A stretch of 42,571 bases of DNA from contig JAUSEP010000011.1 of NCBI GenBank assembly GCA_030650195.1, positions 1-42,571 on the forward strand. Direction: 5' to 3'. Shown here piece by piece: positions 1 through 8,035 of the stretch. A program made the position numbers and the translations under genes. This stretch comes from Candidatus Berkelbacteria bacterium (lineage in GTDB: Bacteria; Patescibacteriota; UBA1384; 2-12-FULL-50-11). Each line of letters begins with the position of its first letter. Positions within the stretch are counted from its first letter, which is position 1. A model generated the notes under the pieces. That model was given only the letters and a program-made list of their open reading frames with translations, had not been told where the DNA came from and made no database searches.

Positions 1-2
1 GA

Positions 3-668
3 GTGTTGATCGTGGTGGTAATGGGGGTGATGTCGCTTTCAAACTCTTTGATTGTAGGCACGGTTGTTAACGCAGATAAAACCATTATTAACCGTTGGGC
101 TTCGGAAGGAATCGAACTAACTCAAAAAATTCGTGATGATAGCATCCTCAATAAGTCCAAGGCGCCAAATTGGTTTTTGCCAGCTATCCGAGATTATGGT
201 GATGACTACGGTTGGTATAAGTTAAGCACGTTAGATAACGCAACTTGGAATATTTCTAAGGTTGCTGATTCCACCATCGACCCAGGATTATTTACAAGTC
301 TGGGTGAGACCCTAAATAGCGATCAGCTAGTTGGAAGCCGCCTTATCTGTGTAGAAGCTATTGGGGCTTCCGCCTTGTCAGATAACGACCAATCTTTTAA
401 CTGTAATGTTAGAGACAGCTCCGTAGTTAAAGACGGCTCTCGGTCAGTGCTGGATGCATGCCAGGACACTAACGGGCAATTTGATCAGTACTGTCAGATG
501 ACCAAGGATAGTATTAACCAGAACCAACTCTCCTCATCAACCCCAAAAATTATTCCATCAGGCAACGCCGTAAAAGTTCGCTCTGTTGTAATCTGGCAAG
601 ACAAAAGTCAGTTCCGTTCCAGTAGCATTGCCACCATTATCACTAACTGGAAGGGGTACGAACAGTAA
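3..668 (+). CDS. Type IV pilin-like / minor pseudopilin, 5' end cut by window
   Basis: The frame is open from the window start, so the N-terminus, including any prepilin peptidase site, is probably missing. What remains begins in a hydrophobic stretch (MLIVVVMGVMSLSNSLIVG) that fits the N-terminal helix of a type IV pilin or pseudopilin, followed by about 200 residues of polar globular domain with several cysteines. It is followed after one base by a gene with a clear prepilin motif and then by a third N-terminally anchored protein. The three look like a minor-pilin operon for a type IV pilus or competence pseudopilus on the cell surface. The assignment rests on context and the hydrophobic start, since no domain is recognisable in the globular part. 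Confidence 0.65.
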   Translation: MLIVVVMGVMSLSNSLIVGTVVNADKTIINRWASEGIELTQKIRDDSILNKSKAPNWFLPAIRDYGDDYGWYKLSTLDNATWNISKVADSTIDPGLFTSLGETLNSDQLVGSRLICVEAIGASALSDNDQSFNCNVRDSSVVKDGSRSVLDACQDTNGQFDQYCQMTKDSINQNQLSSSTPKIIPSGNAVKVRSVVIWQDKSQFRSSSIATIITNWKGYEQ

Positions 669-669
669 G

Positions 670-1338
670 ATGCAGAGATTTGGGAATAAAAGCCAAGGGG
701 GATACACCTTAATCGAAATGCTCATTTCTGTGACTATTTTCTCCGGCCTTCTAATTATTGTTCTTGGGGTGGTTGCTACATCCAGCAGCTCCTCGGCTAA
801 AGTGAGCGTTCTGCGCGAGAAGAGTCAAGCTGCACGTGGGTTAATTGATCAGATATCTAACGACTTGCGATATGTCGATACCGAGGCAGAGTTTACTGAC
901 AGCAACACACGTTACAAGGGCTATGTTGTCGAGTCAACTCGCTTAGTCATAGCCCTCAGTTTACCTAATGCCGACCCCGAATGGCCGTTCGTGCGTAAAG
1001 AGTACACTATTGAAACGGTGAGTAACCGCCTAACCATAAGGTTGCTGGAAGAACGTAAATGCAAAATTACTAATTTTGAATGGGATTGCAACCCAGCTTT
1101 TCGATCACCAGTTACTGACCTGTTGGACAGCGCTTATACCCTCAACCAAGAAGCTGGTTTTCCCTCGGAATTTGGCGGTATAAACGTTGTTGATGCGGAG
1201 CAGCTTAACCCAAAAATATCACCGTTCGTCTCAATTACATTCACTGTTAAGCCCTCTGATTACACCGCCAGCTGTAGTGCGGAACCTGGTACTTGCTACA
1301 AAGTTTCAACTAGTATTAATTCGGGAGGTTCTCGATGA
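670..1338 (+). CDS. Prepilin-type N-terminal cleavage/methylation protein (minor pilin)
   Basis: I chose the ATG at 670 over an in-frame start at 628, because 670 gives a compact leader ending in the class III prepilin motif GGYTLIEMLISVTIFSG. That motif has the Gly before the cleavage site, the conserved Glu at mature position 5 and a hydrophobic helix. Family knowledge: prepilin peptidase cleaves after the Gly and the helix packs into the pilus core. The remaining 190 residues form a beta-rich globular domain with Cys residues near the C-terminus that may pair. The gene starts one base after the upstream pilin-like gene and overlaps the next by four bases (ATGA), so the three are co-transcribed. 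It is a PilW/PilJ-like minor pilin, but the exact subclass is not resolvable. Confidence 0.88.
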   Translation: MQRFGNKSQGGYTLIEMLISVTIFSGLLIIVLGVVATSSSSSAKVSVLREKSQAARGLIDQISNDLRYVDTEAEFTDSNTRYKGYVVESTRLVIALSLPNADPEWPFVRKEYTIETVSNRLTIRLLEERKCKITNFEWDCNPAFRSPVTDLLDSAYTLNQEAGFPSEFGGINVVDAEQLNPKISPFVSITFTVKPSDYTASCSAEPGTCYKVSTSINSGGSR

Positions 1339-2237
1339 AGCGCCTAAGAGCTAGTAGCTTAGTCTTGGTAGTGGTGGTTATGGCGGGGATTATAATTGTT
1401 GTTTTCGGAGCTAGCCGTCTGACTTTAGTGCAATATAACCAATCTAATCGTGACGAAGATAATATTTTCGCACTGTCTGCCGCAAGGGCAGGTATTGAAG
1501 ATGGGCTGTTGCGTTTTCGCTACAATCGTGATGCCGAGACCGGATCAAACGGGACTAAAGTTGCGCGATATAACCTAACAACAGGTGTTAGTGCTGGTGA
1601 AGTGGATCAAAATTCAAAATCAAATTTTGCCCTAAACGAGCAGTACTACGATATGAAATTAAGTTTCCGTGGCGGACAGATCGGTACTTTTGACACTGAT
1701 ACTCAAGAAAGCGTTGCTAAGGACGAATTGTTAGAGCTTACTGGGTTTCCCAACGAACCAGACAGATACTATCTAAGATATTGGTTTGAGTTCGTTGACT
1801 GCGGCAATACTCCGCGCGAAAATCGGCTTGTTCAAATTCAGCAAGTAAGCCAAACGACATCTTCCGGTAACCTGATAGCCTACGATCAAATTACCGTAAA
1901 GTATCCAGCCAACGGTACGACGGTTGATTCAAAGGATTCTAACCATATGTTCATTCGTACTACTCTTGGATCAGATAATTCTTTGGCTAGCTCGATCCGT
2001 CTGCGTCCGTACGGATGTTCTATCAAATACTCACTCGCTACTTCTTTAACAGATACAGGGCAGGCCAATGATGGGCCGAATTTTGACAGCTCTAAAAGCA
2101 TCATCACGTCTACAGGTTATTACGGCGCCGCTAAGCGTACGTTGATTGCCGAGATCAACCGTCTGAGCGGGCAGCTTATAAGTATCTATGACTTCAACAT
2201 CTACTCAGGTACTGGTGACATCAAGTCAGTAAATTAG
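1335..2237 (+). CDS. PilX/GspK-like membrane-anchored pilus-assembly protein
   Basis: The 300-residue protein starts with a short basic segment (MKRLRASS), then a hydrophobic helix at about residues 8-27, and a sequence rich in SAARAGIEDGLLRF around residue 47. That resembles the N-terminal region of PilX or GspK-type proteins, where an Ala-rich helix follows the membrane anchor. No canonical GFTLIE motif is present, so it may not be processed as a normal pilin. It overlaps the upstream pilin gene by the ATGA junction and ends the operon. The role inferred is a minor pilus or pseudopilus component. The globular domain is not recognised. Confidence 0.7.
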   Translation: MKRLRASSLVLVVVVMAGIIIVVFGASRLTLVQYNQSNRDEDNIFALSAARAGIEDGLLRFRYNRDAETGSNGTKVARYNLTTGVSAGEVDQNSKSNFALNEQYYDMKLSFRGGQIGTFDTDTQESVAKDELLELTGFPNEPDRYYLRYWFEFVDCGNTPRENRLVQIQQVSQTTSSGNLIAYDQITVKYPANGTTVDSKDSNHMFIRTTLGSDNSLASSIRLRPYGCSIKYSLATSLTDTGQANDGPNFDSSKSIITSTGYYGAAKRTLIAEINRLSGQLISIYDFNIYSGTGDIKSVN

Positions 2238-2276
2238 TTCTTGCTTCGCCTTCCAATATCCGTTATTAGTTATTAG

Positions 2277-2690
2277 ATGGATATTACCGTTTACACTGAC
2301 GGCGCTTCTCGTGGTAACCCGGGAGAAGCAGCAATTGCCTTTGTAATCAGCGGACTTCAGGATGGCGCAGTTGAGTATAAAGAGGCGATAGGTATCTACT
2401 CAAATAACCAAGCGGAGTACAGGGCAATGCTCTCTGCATTAGAAAGGTTAGTTGAGCTAGAAATCAAAGATGCTGATATCTCTTTATTCTCTGATTCCGA
2501 ACTTATGGTTAAACAGATCAAAGGAGAATACCGAGTTAAGGATATTAATCTAAAGCCGTTATTTAGTCAGGTTTCAAGCTACTGTGCAAGGCTAGAGGCC
2601 AAGGGTAACCAACTGCAGTTTACCGCTGTTCGTCGAGAGCTAAATAAAGACGCCGACCGACTGGCAAATATTGCTTTGGACGAGGCGTGA
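2277..2690 (+). CDS. Ribonuclease H-like protein (RNase HI family)
   Basis: The 137-residue protein has the RNase H fold motifs in order: TDGASRGNPG near the N-terminus with the first catalytic Asp (residue 8), NNQAEYRAML with the catalytic Glu, SDSELMVKQI with the second Asp, and NKDADRLAN with the final Asp. This is the bacterial RNase HI-like type that cleaves RNA in RNA-DNA hybrids during replication and repair. It is shorter than E. coli RNase HI, lacks its basic protrusion, and is closer to the ribonuclease HI family found in Gram-positives and archaea. There is no Shine-Dalgarno sequence before the ATG, but an AT-rich -10-like stretch lies about 8 nt upstream. Its stop codon overlaps the next start. 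Confidence 0.9.
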   Translation: MDITVYTDGASRGNPGEAAIAFVISGLQDGAVEYKEAIGIYSNNQAEYRAMLSALERLVELEIKDADISLFSDSELMVKQIKGEYRVKDINLKPLFSQVSSYCARLEAKGNQLQFTAVRRELNKDADRLANIALDEA

Positions 2691-3808
2691 TGTTTAGGCG
2701 GTTTCTGTCCGCTCCAATCGATTGGATCTCTCTAATCGTACCGATAATACTTACTATTACCGGAGTTATTACTATCTACACAATTACTTTTGCTCAAGAA
2801 AAGTCTGGTTTGGCGACAAGTCAGGTAATTTTCGCTTCTATTGGGTTGGTAGCGATGGTTGTTGCAATGTTTTCTGACTACAGGCACCTTCGTTCTTTTG
2901 CTAATATTCTTTATTTGCTAGGAGTGGTGATGCTATTACTACTGATACCCCCGATAGCCGCTAAAATACCGTTTACTCTAAAAATATTTGGTGCCTACAG
3001 ATGGTTAGATTTAGGGTTCTTTCAGCTTCAACCAGGTGAAATTTTTAAACTCATTGCCGCAATATTTGGTGCCAAAATATTGACTCAACACATAGGTCTC
3101 ATTAATTGGAAAAAAACACTGGTTTACATCTTTTTCGCTGCGATACCAATCTTCCTTGTTTTAATTCAGCCAGACTTAGGAACGGCTTCGGTGATTTTGA
3201 TAGTTTTTGCAGCCGCTTTTTTAGCTGCTCGTCCTTCTGGACGGATCGTGACAACCATCTTGATGATTTTTTTGATTTCCCTTCCTCTCATATGGCTAAC
3301 ACTAAAGCCGTATCAAAAAAATCGGGTCGAAACTCTCCTCAATCCATCTACAGATCCGCAAGGTCAGGGGTATAACGTTCGACAATCGCTTATCGCCGTT
3401 GGTTCGGGTGGGCTAACTGGACGAGGGTTTGGTCAGGGCTCACAAACAGTTTTGAACTTTTTACCGGTGGCTCATACAGATTTTGTTTTTTCTGGTTTTG
3501 CTGAGGCAACCGGATTCGTTGGTTCGTTAGTTATTATTTTCCTGTATTTATTATTAATATATCGAGCAATTAATATCGCTAGCATATCAACAGATAAATT
3601 CGGTCAGTTATTAGCAGTTGCTATAGCGGCTAAATTTCTTTTTCAAGTCACAGTTCATATAGGTATGAACCTGGGGTTACTACCTGTTACAGGTATTCCA
3701 CTTCCCTTCATGTCAGGAGGCGGTACCTCGCTAATTATCGACTTACTCTGTGTTGGTATCCTGCAAAGTATTCATATTCGTCACGCTCGTGTTGGTTTTC
3801 GTTCCTAA
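2690..3808 (+). CDS. rodA: SEDS-family peptidoglycan glycosyltransferase (RodA/FtsW type)
   Basis: This is a polytopic membrane protein with about ten hydrophobic segments and the SEDS hallmarks. GYNVRQSLIAVGSGGLTGRGFGQGSQ precedes the FLPVAHTDFVFSGFAEATGF loop, and near the C-terminus comes GMNLGLLPVTGIPLPFMSGGG. Family knowledge: SEDS proteins polymerise lipid II into glycan strands together with a class B PBP; RodA serves elongation and FtsW division. The sequence does not separate these with certainty, but RodA-like is favoured by the short length and by the GIPLPFMSGGGTS end. A GTG lies three bases upstream; I use the ATG that overlaps the rnhA-like stop (TGATG), which indicates translational coupling. 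Confidence 0.88.
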   Translation: MFRRFLSAPIDWISLIVPIILTITGVITIYTITFAQEKSGLATSQVIFASIGLVAMVVAMFSDYRHLRSFANILYLLGVVMLLLLIPPIAAKIPFTLKIFGAYRWLDLGFFQLQPGEIFKLIAAIFGAKILTQHIGLINWKKTLVYIFFAAIPIFLVLIQPDLGTASVILIVFAAAFLAARPSGRIVTTILMIFLISLPLIWLTLKPYQKNRVETLLNPSTDPQGQGYNVRQSLIAVGSGGLTGRGFGQGSQTVLNFLPVAHTDFVFSGFAEATGFVGSLVIIFLYLLLIYRAINIASISTDKFGQLLAVAIAAKFLFQVTVHIGMNLGLLPVTGIPLPFMSGGGTSLIIDLLCVGILQSIHIRHARVGFRS

Positions 3809-3813
3809 CAACG

Positions 3814-3842
3814 TTGACCCAAACAGAGAAATCAGCTACACT
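3814..3842 (+). promoter_or_regulatory. Promoter of the rplU-secE-nusG-rplK operon
   Basis: TTGACC (3814-3819) and TACACT (3837-3842) are separated by exactly 17 nt, which predicts a start near 3849 and a leader of about 15 nt with no Shine-Dalgarno sequence before the rplU ATG at 3864. A second -10-like hexamer, TAATAT (3852-3857), sits six bases before the ATG and would give a leaderless transcript. The sequence alone cannot decide between them. Confidence 0.65.
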
Positions 3843-3863
3843 AGCATCTGTTAATATAAAAAG

Positions 3864-4244
3864 ATGGAGTCGACTGTAGCGATAATTAGTCTCGGTGGCA
3901 AACAACACCTTGTCTCACAAGGCGCCACTGTCGTGGTAAACAAATTAGACTCCAAGGAAGGGGAGGTTCTTACGCTCCCGGATATGCTTAGTAACCGAAC
4001 CGTTCAGGCTAAGGTTGTTTCCCACCAATTAGGCAAAAAAGTTAATGGTTTGAAGTTCAAGGCTAAGACTCGTTACTTCAAGCGTTACGGTCATCGTCAG
4101 TCGCAAACTTCAGTAGAAGTTGTTTCTATTGGTGCGGCATCTCAGAAGTCAGCAGAGACTGCTAAAACTACAGTAAAAAAAACCACACCGGCCAAAAAAG
4201 TAACTTCAGTAAAGACTAAGAAGGTAACTGATGCCGCGTCTTAG
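3864..4244 (+). CDS. rplU: Large ribosomal subunit protein bL21
   Basis: The N-terminal 90 residues match bL21: an initial strand (AIISLGGKQHLVSQGATVVV), the central LPDML segment, and the conserved basic GLKFKAKTRYFKRYGHRQ region near residues 70-90 that contacts 23S rRNA. The C-terminal 35 residues form a Lys/Thr/Ala-rich tail not found in the E. coli protein. Unusually, rplU heads a secE-nusG-rplK operon instead of standing with rpmA (bL27). The gene overlaps secE by 14 bases. There is no Shine-Dalgarno sequence before the ATG. Confidence 0.93.
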   Translation: MESTVAIISLGGKQHLVSQGATVVVNKLDSKEGEVLTLPDMLSNRTVQAKVVSHQLGKKVNGLKFKAKTRYFKRYGHRQSQTSVEVVSIGAASQKSAETAKTTVKKTTPAKKVTSVKTKKVTDAAS

Positions 4245-4428
4245 GTTGCCCTTTGTTCCATTTTTAGGTTCTGTTGTCGATGAGGGTAAAAAAGTTGTTT
4301 GGCCAACACGCGATGTTGTTATACGTCACACCGTGATGGTGATTGTCTCTGTTGCTATTGCAACACTGATTTTTGCTTCAATAGATTTTGGTTTACAGAA
4401 GTTAGTAATTTTAGCGATTAAAAAATAA
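4231..4428 (+). CDS. secE: Preprotein translocase subunit SecE
   Basis: This 65-residue single-span membrane protein has the SecE signature: an amphipathic segment (LGSVVDEGKKVVWPTRDVV) containing the conserved KxVWPxR motif, then one transmembrane helix at about residues 34-54. Family knowledge: SecE clamps SecY in the SecYEG channel. This is the minimal one-helix form, as in Gram-positives. The start lies inside the 3' end of rplU (14-base overlap) and the stop shares its last base with the nusG ATG, so the three genes are translationally coupled. Confidence 0.95.
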   Translation: MPRLRLPFVPFLGSVVDEGKKVVWPTRDVVIRHTVMVIVSVAIATLIFASIDFGLQKLVILAIKK

Positions 4429-5045
4429 TGCCTAAAAAAACAGACGACCTAGACGAAAAACTAGACACTAAACCAGAAGTTAAGGCAGAAGAGCCTTCTA
4501 CTACTAGCACACGCCAAGCAGATACCGCTGGTTGGTATGTTATCCATACCTATGCTGGTTACGAAGATCAGGTTGCGGAGAATATCCTACAAAGAGCGGC
4601 TAACTTAAAACTTCAGGATTATATTTTTGAAGTTATTGTTCCAAAAGAAAAACAAGTGGAGATAAAAAACGGCAAACGTAAGACTATCGAAAAAAGAAGT
4701 TTTCCGGGGTATGTTTTTGTAAACATGGTTGTTACTGACGAGTCTTGGTACGTTGTTCGCAATACCCCAAGCGTAACCGGTTTCTTGGGTTCTGGTGTTC
4801 GACCAACCGCAATTCCAGAATCCGAAGTAGCTCAAATTAAGGCTCGAATGGAACGTGACGAGCCAGAGCATACAGTAGACTTGAAGCTTGATGACTTAGT
4901 TCGAATATCTGATGGTCCGTTAAAAGGTTACGAAGGTAAGATTACTGACGTAGACCCAGTTAAAGGAAAAATTAAAGTATCTGTTTCGATGTTTGGTCGT
5001 GAGACACCAGTGAACCTGGATTTCCTACAAGTTAAAAAGATGTAA
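4428..5045 (+). CDS. nusG: Transcription termination/antitermination protein NusG
   Basis: The 205-residue protein has a 35-residue acidic/Lys-rich N-terminal extension, then the NGN domain ([19 protein letters not shown] at about 35-53, [29 protein letters not shown]) and a C-terminal KOW domain ([21 protein letters not shown]). Family knowledge: the NGN domain binds the RNA polymerase clamp and the KOW domain contacts Rho or ribosomal protein S10, coupling transcription to translation. Its place after secE and before rplK is the classic bacterial order. The N-terminal extension is not part of the fold. Confidence 0.96.
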   Translation: MPKKTDDLDEKLDTKPEVKAEEPSTTSTRQADTAGWYVIHTYAGYEDQVAENILQRAANLKLQDYIFEVIVPKEKQVEIKNGKRKTIEKRSFPGYVFVNMVVTDESWYVVRNTPSVTGFLGSGVRPTAIPESEVAQIKARMERDEPEHTVDLKLDDLVRISDGPLKGYEGKITDVDPVKGKIKVSVSMFGRETPVNLDFLQVKKM

Positions 5046-5047
5046 AA

Positions 5048-5473
5048 ATGGCAAAAAAAATTAAAACAATTGTTAAGTTACAAGCACAGGCCGGTAAGGC
5101 CACCCCAGCACCACCAGTTGGTACCGCTTTAGGTCCCCACGGTATTGCTTTGATGGATTTTGTGACCCAATTCAACGAGCTGACTCGTCCTATGGGCGAC
5201 ACAGTCGTTCCAGTGGAAGTTACGATCTATGAAGACCGAACTTTCAGCTTTATAACCAAAACCCCGCCAGCGGCTAACCAGCTACTTAAGGCAGCTGGTT
5301 TAGAGAAGGGTTCACAGACACCAAAGAAAGAAAAAGTTGGTAAAGTTACACGCGATCAAGTTCGTGCCATTGCGGAAAACAAAATGGACGACTTAAATGC
5401 TCGTACGATAGAGCAAGCGATTAAGATTATTGAAGGCACGGCCCGTTCTATGGGTGTCGAAGTAGAGAAGTAA
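5048..5473 (+). CDS. rplK: Large ribosomal subunit protein uL11
   Basis: This is a full-length uL11 of 141 residues. [20 protein letters not shown], the proline-rich N-terminal domain that binds factors, is followed by [15 protein letters not shown], the [14 protein letters not shown] segment, and the rRNA-binding C-terminal domain ending with [11 protein letters not shown]. The gene starts two bases after nusG. In most bacteria rplA follows at once; here a terminator and a minus-strand insert follow, and rplA is 13 kb away in another operon. Confidence 0.97.
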   Translation: MAKKIKTIVKLQAQAGKATPAPPVGTALGPHGIALMDFVTQFNELTRPMGDTVVPVEVTIYEDRTFSFITKTPPAANQLLKAAGLEKGSQTPKKEKVGKVTRDQVRAIAENKMDDLNARTIEQAIKIIEGTARSMGVEVEK

Positions 5474-5495
5474 TTAGTTTTCTGAGAATAGAAAA

Positions 5496-5520
5496 GAAGG
5501 CCGGGCATTGCCCGGCCTTC
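5496..5520 (-). terminator. Hairpin terminator between rplK and the minus-strand gene
   Basis: A perfect 11-bp stem (5496-5506 with 5510-5520) has a 3-nt loop. The T-rich run lies on the left side, i.e. downstream for the minus-strand gene (TTTTCTATTC), so it is a good intrinsic terminator for that gene. It could also stop rplK transcription, though less ideally because the plus strand has no U-tract. Confidence 0.85.
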
Positions 5521-5531
5521 TGGTGAAGGCG

Positions 5532-6701
5532 TCAGACGATCTTGATTCTTGGGCAGACCAGTCCTTTGGTGGATCGTAGCGTGGCCACACAGAAGGCTAT
5601 GGTGTCCCCAGCTGTCTGCAAGAGCCAGTTCGGCTTAGGTTCAGGGAACGGTTCGTATGGGCCCGCGCTTGGATGCGCCTCCACTGCATCTTTGGGCATA
5701 GATTCGAGCGCTCCCCGGATCGGTTTCCCTTTGTTCAAAACGTCCGATAGCCACGAGTAAAGCATTAGAATGGCTAGAATCCCAGAGACCATCGTCAAAC
5801 TTCCCTGTAGTACCCCTGGCTCCAAGAAGACATTCGACGATACGGCGATACCACCGAAAAAGCCGAACACCACAGCGTCTCCTAGTCTGTCACGATTCAC
5901 CGTCCGCTCCTTGCTATCAAAAATGCGGATAAGGCCAGTGGACAGTAGGAAAGCCAAAGCACACACAACCATAAGTCCTAACCAACCTGCGACGATCGCT
6001 ACTACCCAAGCAAACGTAATCACTACCCACGCTAAGCCACAGATAGTGGCGAGAGCTAAGAGCAATAAGCCAGGCGAGCGAGGAACTTTACCCCAGTACT
6101 TCATTTCCCTGCGGGTCTTCTCGATTGCAAAGTCTTGCATCGCATCGAGCCAGACGCTGACAGGGTTGGAACCGTTATAGAGAAAGTAAGCGACTGAAGT
6201 GAAGATATTGAACACCACGGCCGCCGCCATTATAATCCCCATAATCGTCAGTATCGAGACGACCTTCCACGATAGACGACAGATGGAGTCGTCCTGATAG
6301 TAATTCCAGTCTGCGGCCCAGGCTGATGAGATAAAGCGGTCTATCAGCTTCCAAACACGGCCACTTCCCTTAACGGCTAGGACGCCGTTGCGGTAGGTGG
6401 TGTCTTGTGAGCAGACGAGGTTGGTTCCAAAGGCGAAGACGGACATCAGCGCCACTATCACGAAAGAGATTGCGTAAGAATCTGCCCAATGGCTCCCAAT
6501 AACCACCAAGGCGGCCTGGTAGATACCGAAGGCATAGACAGAGCCCGTCGCAATGAGTAGCAAGCCACCGAATCGTTTGACGATCGGCGTTTGAGAAGCG
6601 GAAGCGAGGATTACTGCGGTAACCGCAATAATCCCTAGCCATAACAAAGCACTCCCCAGATTTGGGTAACGTTGCTCCGCAATATTGAGATACTGCAACA
6701 T
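5532..6701 (-). CDS. Polytopic membrane protein of unknown function
   Basis: The start at 6701 is preferred over a longer in-frame one at 6782, because GGAGG lies six bases before this ATG. The 389-residue product has roughly eight hydrophobic segments, paired at the N-terminus (about 20-60), two more at about 65-95, then near 150, 215-265 and 285-320, and a soluble Pro-rich tail. I recognise no family motif. The gene is monocistronic, G+C-richer than its neighbours, ends in a strong terminator, and is inserted between rplK and dprA against their direction. It probably belongs to the accessory set and acts in the cytoplasmic membrane. The upstream region holds a candidate attenuator. Confidence 0.8.
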   Translation of the reverse strand: MLQYLNIAEQRYPNLGSALLWLGIIAVTAVILASASQTPIVKRFGGLLLIATGSVYAFGIYQAALVVIGSHWADSYAISFVIVALMSVFAFGTNLVCSQDTTYRNGVLAVKGSGRVWKLIDRFISSAWAADWNYYQDDSICRLSWKVVSILTIMGIIMAAAVVFNIFTSVAYFLYNGSNPVSVWLDAMQDFAIEKTRREMKYWGKVPRSPGLLLLALATICGLAWVVITFAWVVAIVAGWLGLMVVCALAFLLSTGLIRIFDSKERTVNRDRLGDAVVFGFFGGIAVSSNVFLEPGVLQGSLTMVSGILAILMLYSWLSDVLNKGKPIRGALESMPKDAVEAHPSAGPYEPFPEPKPNWLLQTAGDTIAFCVATLRSTKGLVCPRIKIV

Positions 6702-6795
6702 TTTTTTCCTCCAGATTGTCAAGCGTCCATGAACTGGACACAAACTGATAGCAATCCTGCTCCAAAAGGTTCGGAAAGTCAAGCAGTTTGGTTAC

Positions 6796-6885
6796 AGAAA
6801 AAGCTCCACCTTGCGGCGGAGCCTTTCCCTTATCCTCCCAAACGCTATCTACCTCAATAAGAATTATGCGCGACCAATTATATGA
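6796..6885 (-). promoter_or_regulatory. Candidate promoter plus leader terminator (attenuator)
   Basis: On the minus strand a TATAAT box (6880-6885) is followed by about 50 nt and then by an 8-bp hairpin (6815-6822 with 6803-6810) with a GCAA tetraloop and a run of five Ts. One pair is a G-U wobble on the minus-strand RNA but an A-C mismatch on the other strand, so the minus strand is favoured. It is an intrinsic terminator located about 100 nt before the start at 6701, where no upstream gene needs it. It could be an attenuator or the end of a small RNA. No clear -35 box is visible. Confidence 0.5.
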
Positions 6886-6904
6886 GGCCGCGGGCGAAAG
6901 CTAT

Positions 6905-6933
6905 TTCGAAGTTTTGAAAATTTAACATATTAT
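6905..6933 (+). promoter_or_regulatory. dprA promoter, apparently leaderless
   Basis: TTCGAA (6905-6910) and TATTAT (6928-6933) are 17 nt apart, and the dprA ATG lies seven bases after the -10 box, at the expected transcription start. No Shine-Dalgarno sequence is present. Confidence 0.5.
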
Positions 6934-6940
6934 ATGTGGG

Positions 6941-8035
6941 ATGTCAACAGTAAAACGATGGTTTTTGGGTTCTACTACCGAAGACATATTATCTGTTTCT
7001 ATGCTAGAGCCACTTGGACCGGCCTCATGGCAAAAGCTCTATACAAATTTCAGAAGTTTGAAAGGGGTCCTAGAAGCCGATACGAGCCTTCTTATGAGGG
7101 CTGGTCTCAGCGCCCATCAAGCTGATGCGCTAAAGAATCGGCCAGACAAGGTTGATGCCGCAAAACATTTACTCAGCAGTAAAAGAATTGAAATTGTTAC
7201 TATCGATTCTTCTGATTATCCGGTTTTGCTTAAAGAAATTAACGATCCACCTTTATGGCTTTTCTGTCGTGGAAACAAAAAAGTTTTAAAGAAGGTTTGT
7301 TTAACAGTTGTTGGTACGAGGAAACCTTCGAGCTATGCCTTGCTTGCGGCAGAAAAGCTTCTACCCGAAGCATTGGTTAGACAATTATGTTTGGTTTCTG
7401 GATTAGCCTACGGCGTAGATAAAAAGATTCACCAACTTGCTTTGAAATATAAGGCACCAACCATCGCTGTTTTAGCGGGTGGATTAGATTCTATATATCC
7501 AGCCGAACATCATCGTCTTGCCGAGCAGATCGTTGAGTCGGGAGGGTTGTTGGCTACCGAATATCCGCCGTTGTCTCGTCCCCGTCCCGCCAAATTCCCA
7601 ATTAGAAACAGAATAATAGCGGGACTTTCGAAAGTGACGATTGTCTTAGAAGCGGCTATTCGTTCCGGCTCATTAACAACTGCCAAGTCAGCGCTGGATT
7701 ACAATCGGGAAGTAATGGCGGTACCAAGCGAGATTACTCGTCGTGGTACCGACGGAACTAATTTTTTAATAAAACAGGGGGCGACATTACTAGACGATCC
7801 ACACCAACTCTTCGAGCTTTATGGTTTCAAAACAAATAAAAAAATAGATAACCTTGACGCATCGGCGCAAGAGCTTCTACACTTACTAGCCAAGGGAGCG
7901 CTTTCGGTCGATCAAATTGCCCAGTTGACTGCCACTGCAATTCCAGAGACTCTAGGAATACTGACCGAGTTAGAGCTACTAGGAAAAGTTTTCCAGAGCC
8001 GTCCAGGGCTCTACCAATTAAGAAAGAATGTCTAA
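6941..8035 (+). CDS. dprA: DNA-processing protein DprA
   Basis: The 364-residue protein carries the Rossmann-like DprA core: TVVGTRKPSSYALLAAE, SGLAYGVDKKIHQLAL, APTIAVLAGGLDSIYPAEHH, GGLLATEYPP, FPIRNRIIAGLSKVTIVLEA and SGSLTTAKSALDYNREVMAVP. A helix-hairpin-helix-like N-terminus (about 1-70) and a winged-helix-like C-terminus (about 300-360) flank it. Family knowledge: DprA binds incoming single-stranded DNA in transformation and loads RecA. With the pilin genes nearby, this supports natural competence. The stop codon overlaps the topA start by eight bases. The ATG lacks a Shine-Dalgarno sequence. Confidence 0.95.
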   Translation: MSTVKRWFLGSTTEDILSVSMLEPLGPASWQKLYTNFRSLKGVLEADTSLLMRAGLSAHQADALKNRPDKVDAAKHLLSSKRIEIVTIDSSDYPVLLKEINDPPLWLFCRGNKKVLKKVCLTVVGTRKPSSYALLAAEKLLPEALVRQLCLVSGLAYGVDKKIHQLALKYKAPTIAVLAGGLDSIYPAEHHRLAEQIVESGGLLATEYPPLSRPRPAKFPIRNRIIAGLSKVTIVLEAAIRSGSLTTAKSALDYNREVMAVPSEITRRGTDGTNFLIKQGATLLDDPHQLFELYGFKTNKKIDNLDASAQELLHLLAKGALSVDQIAQLTATAIPETLGILTELELLGKVFQSRPGLYQLRKNV

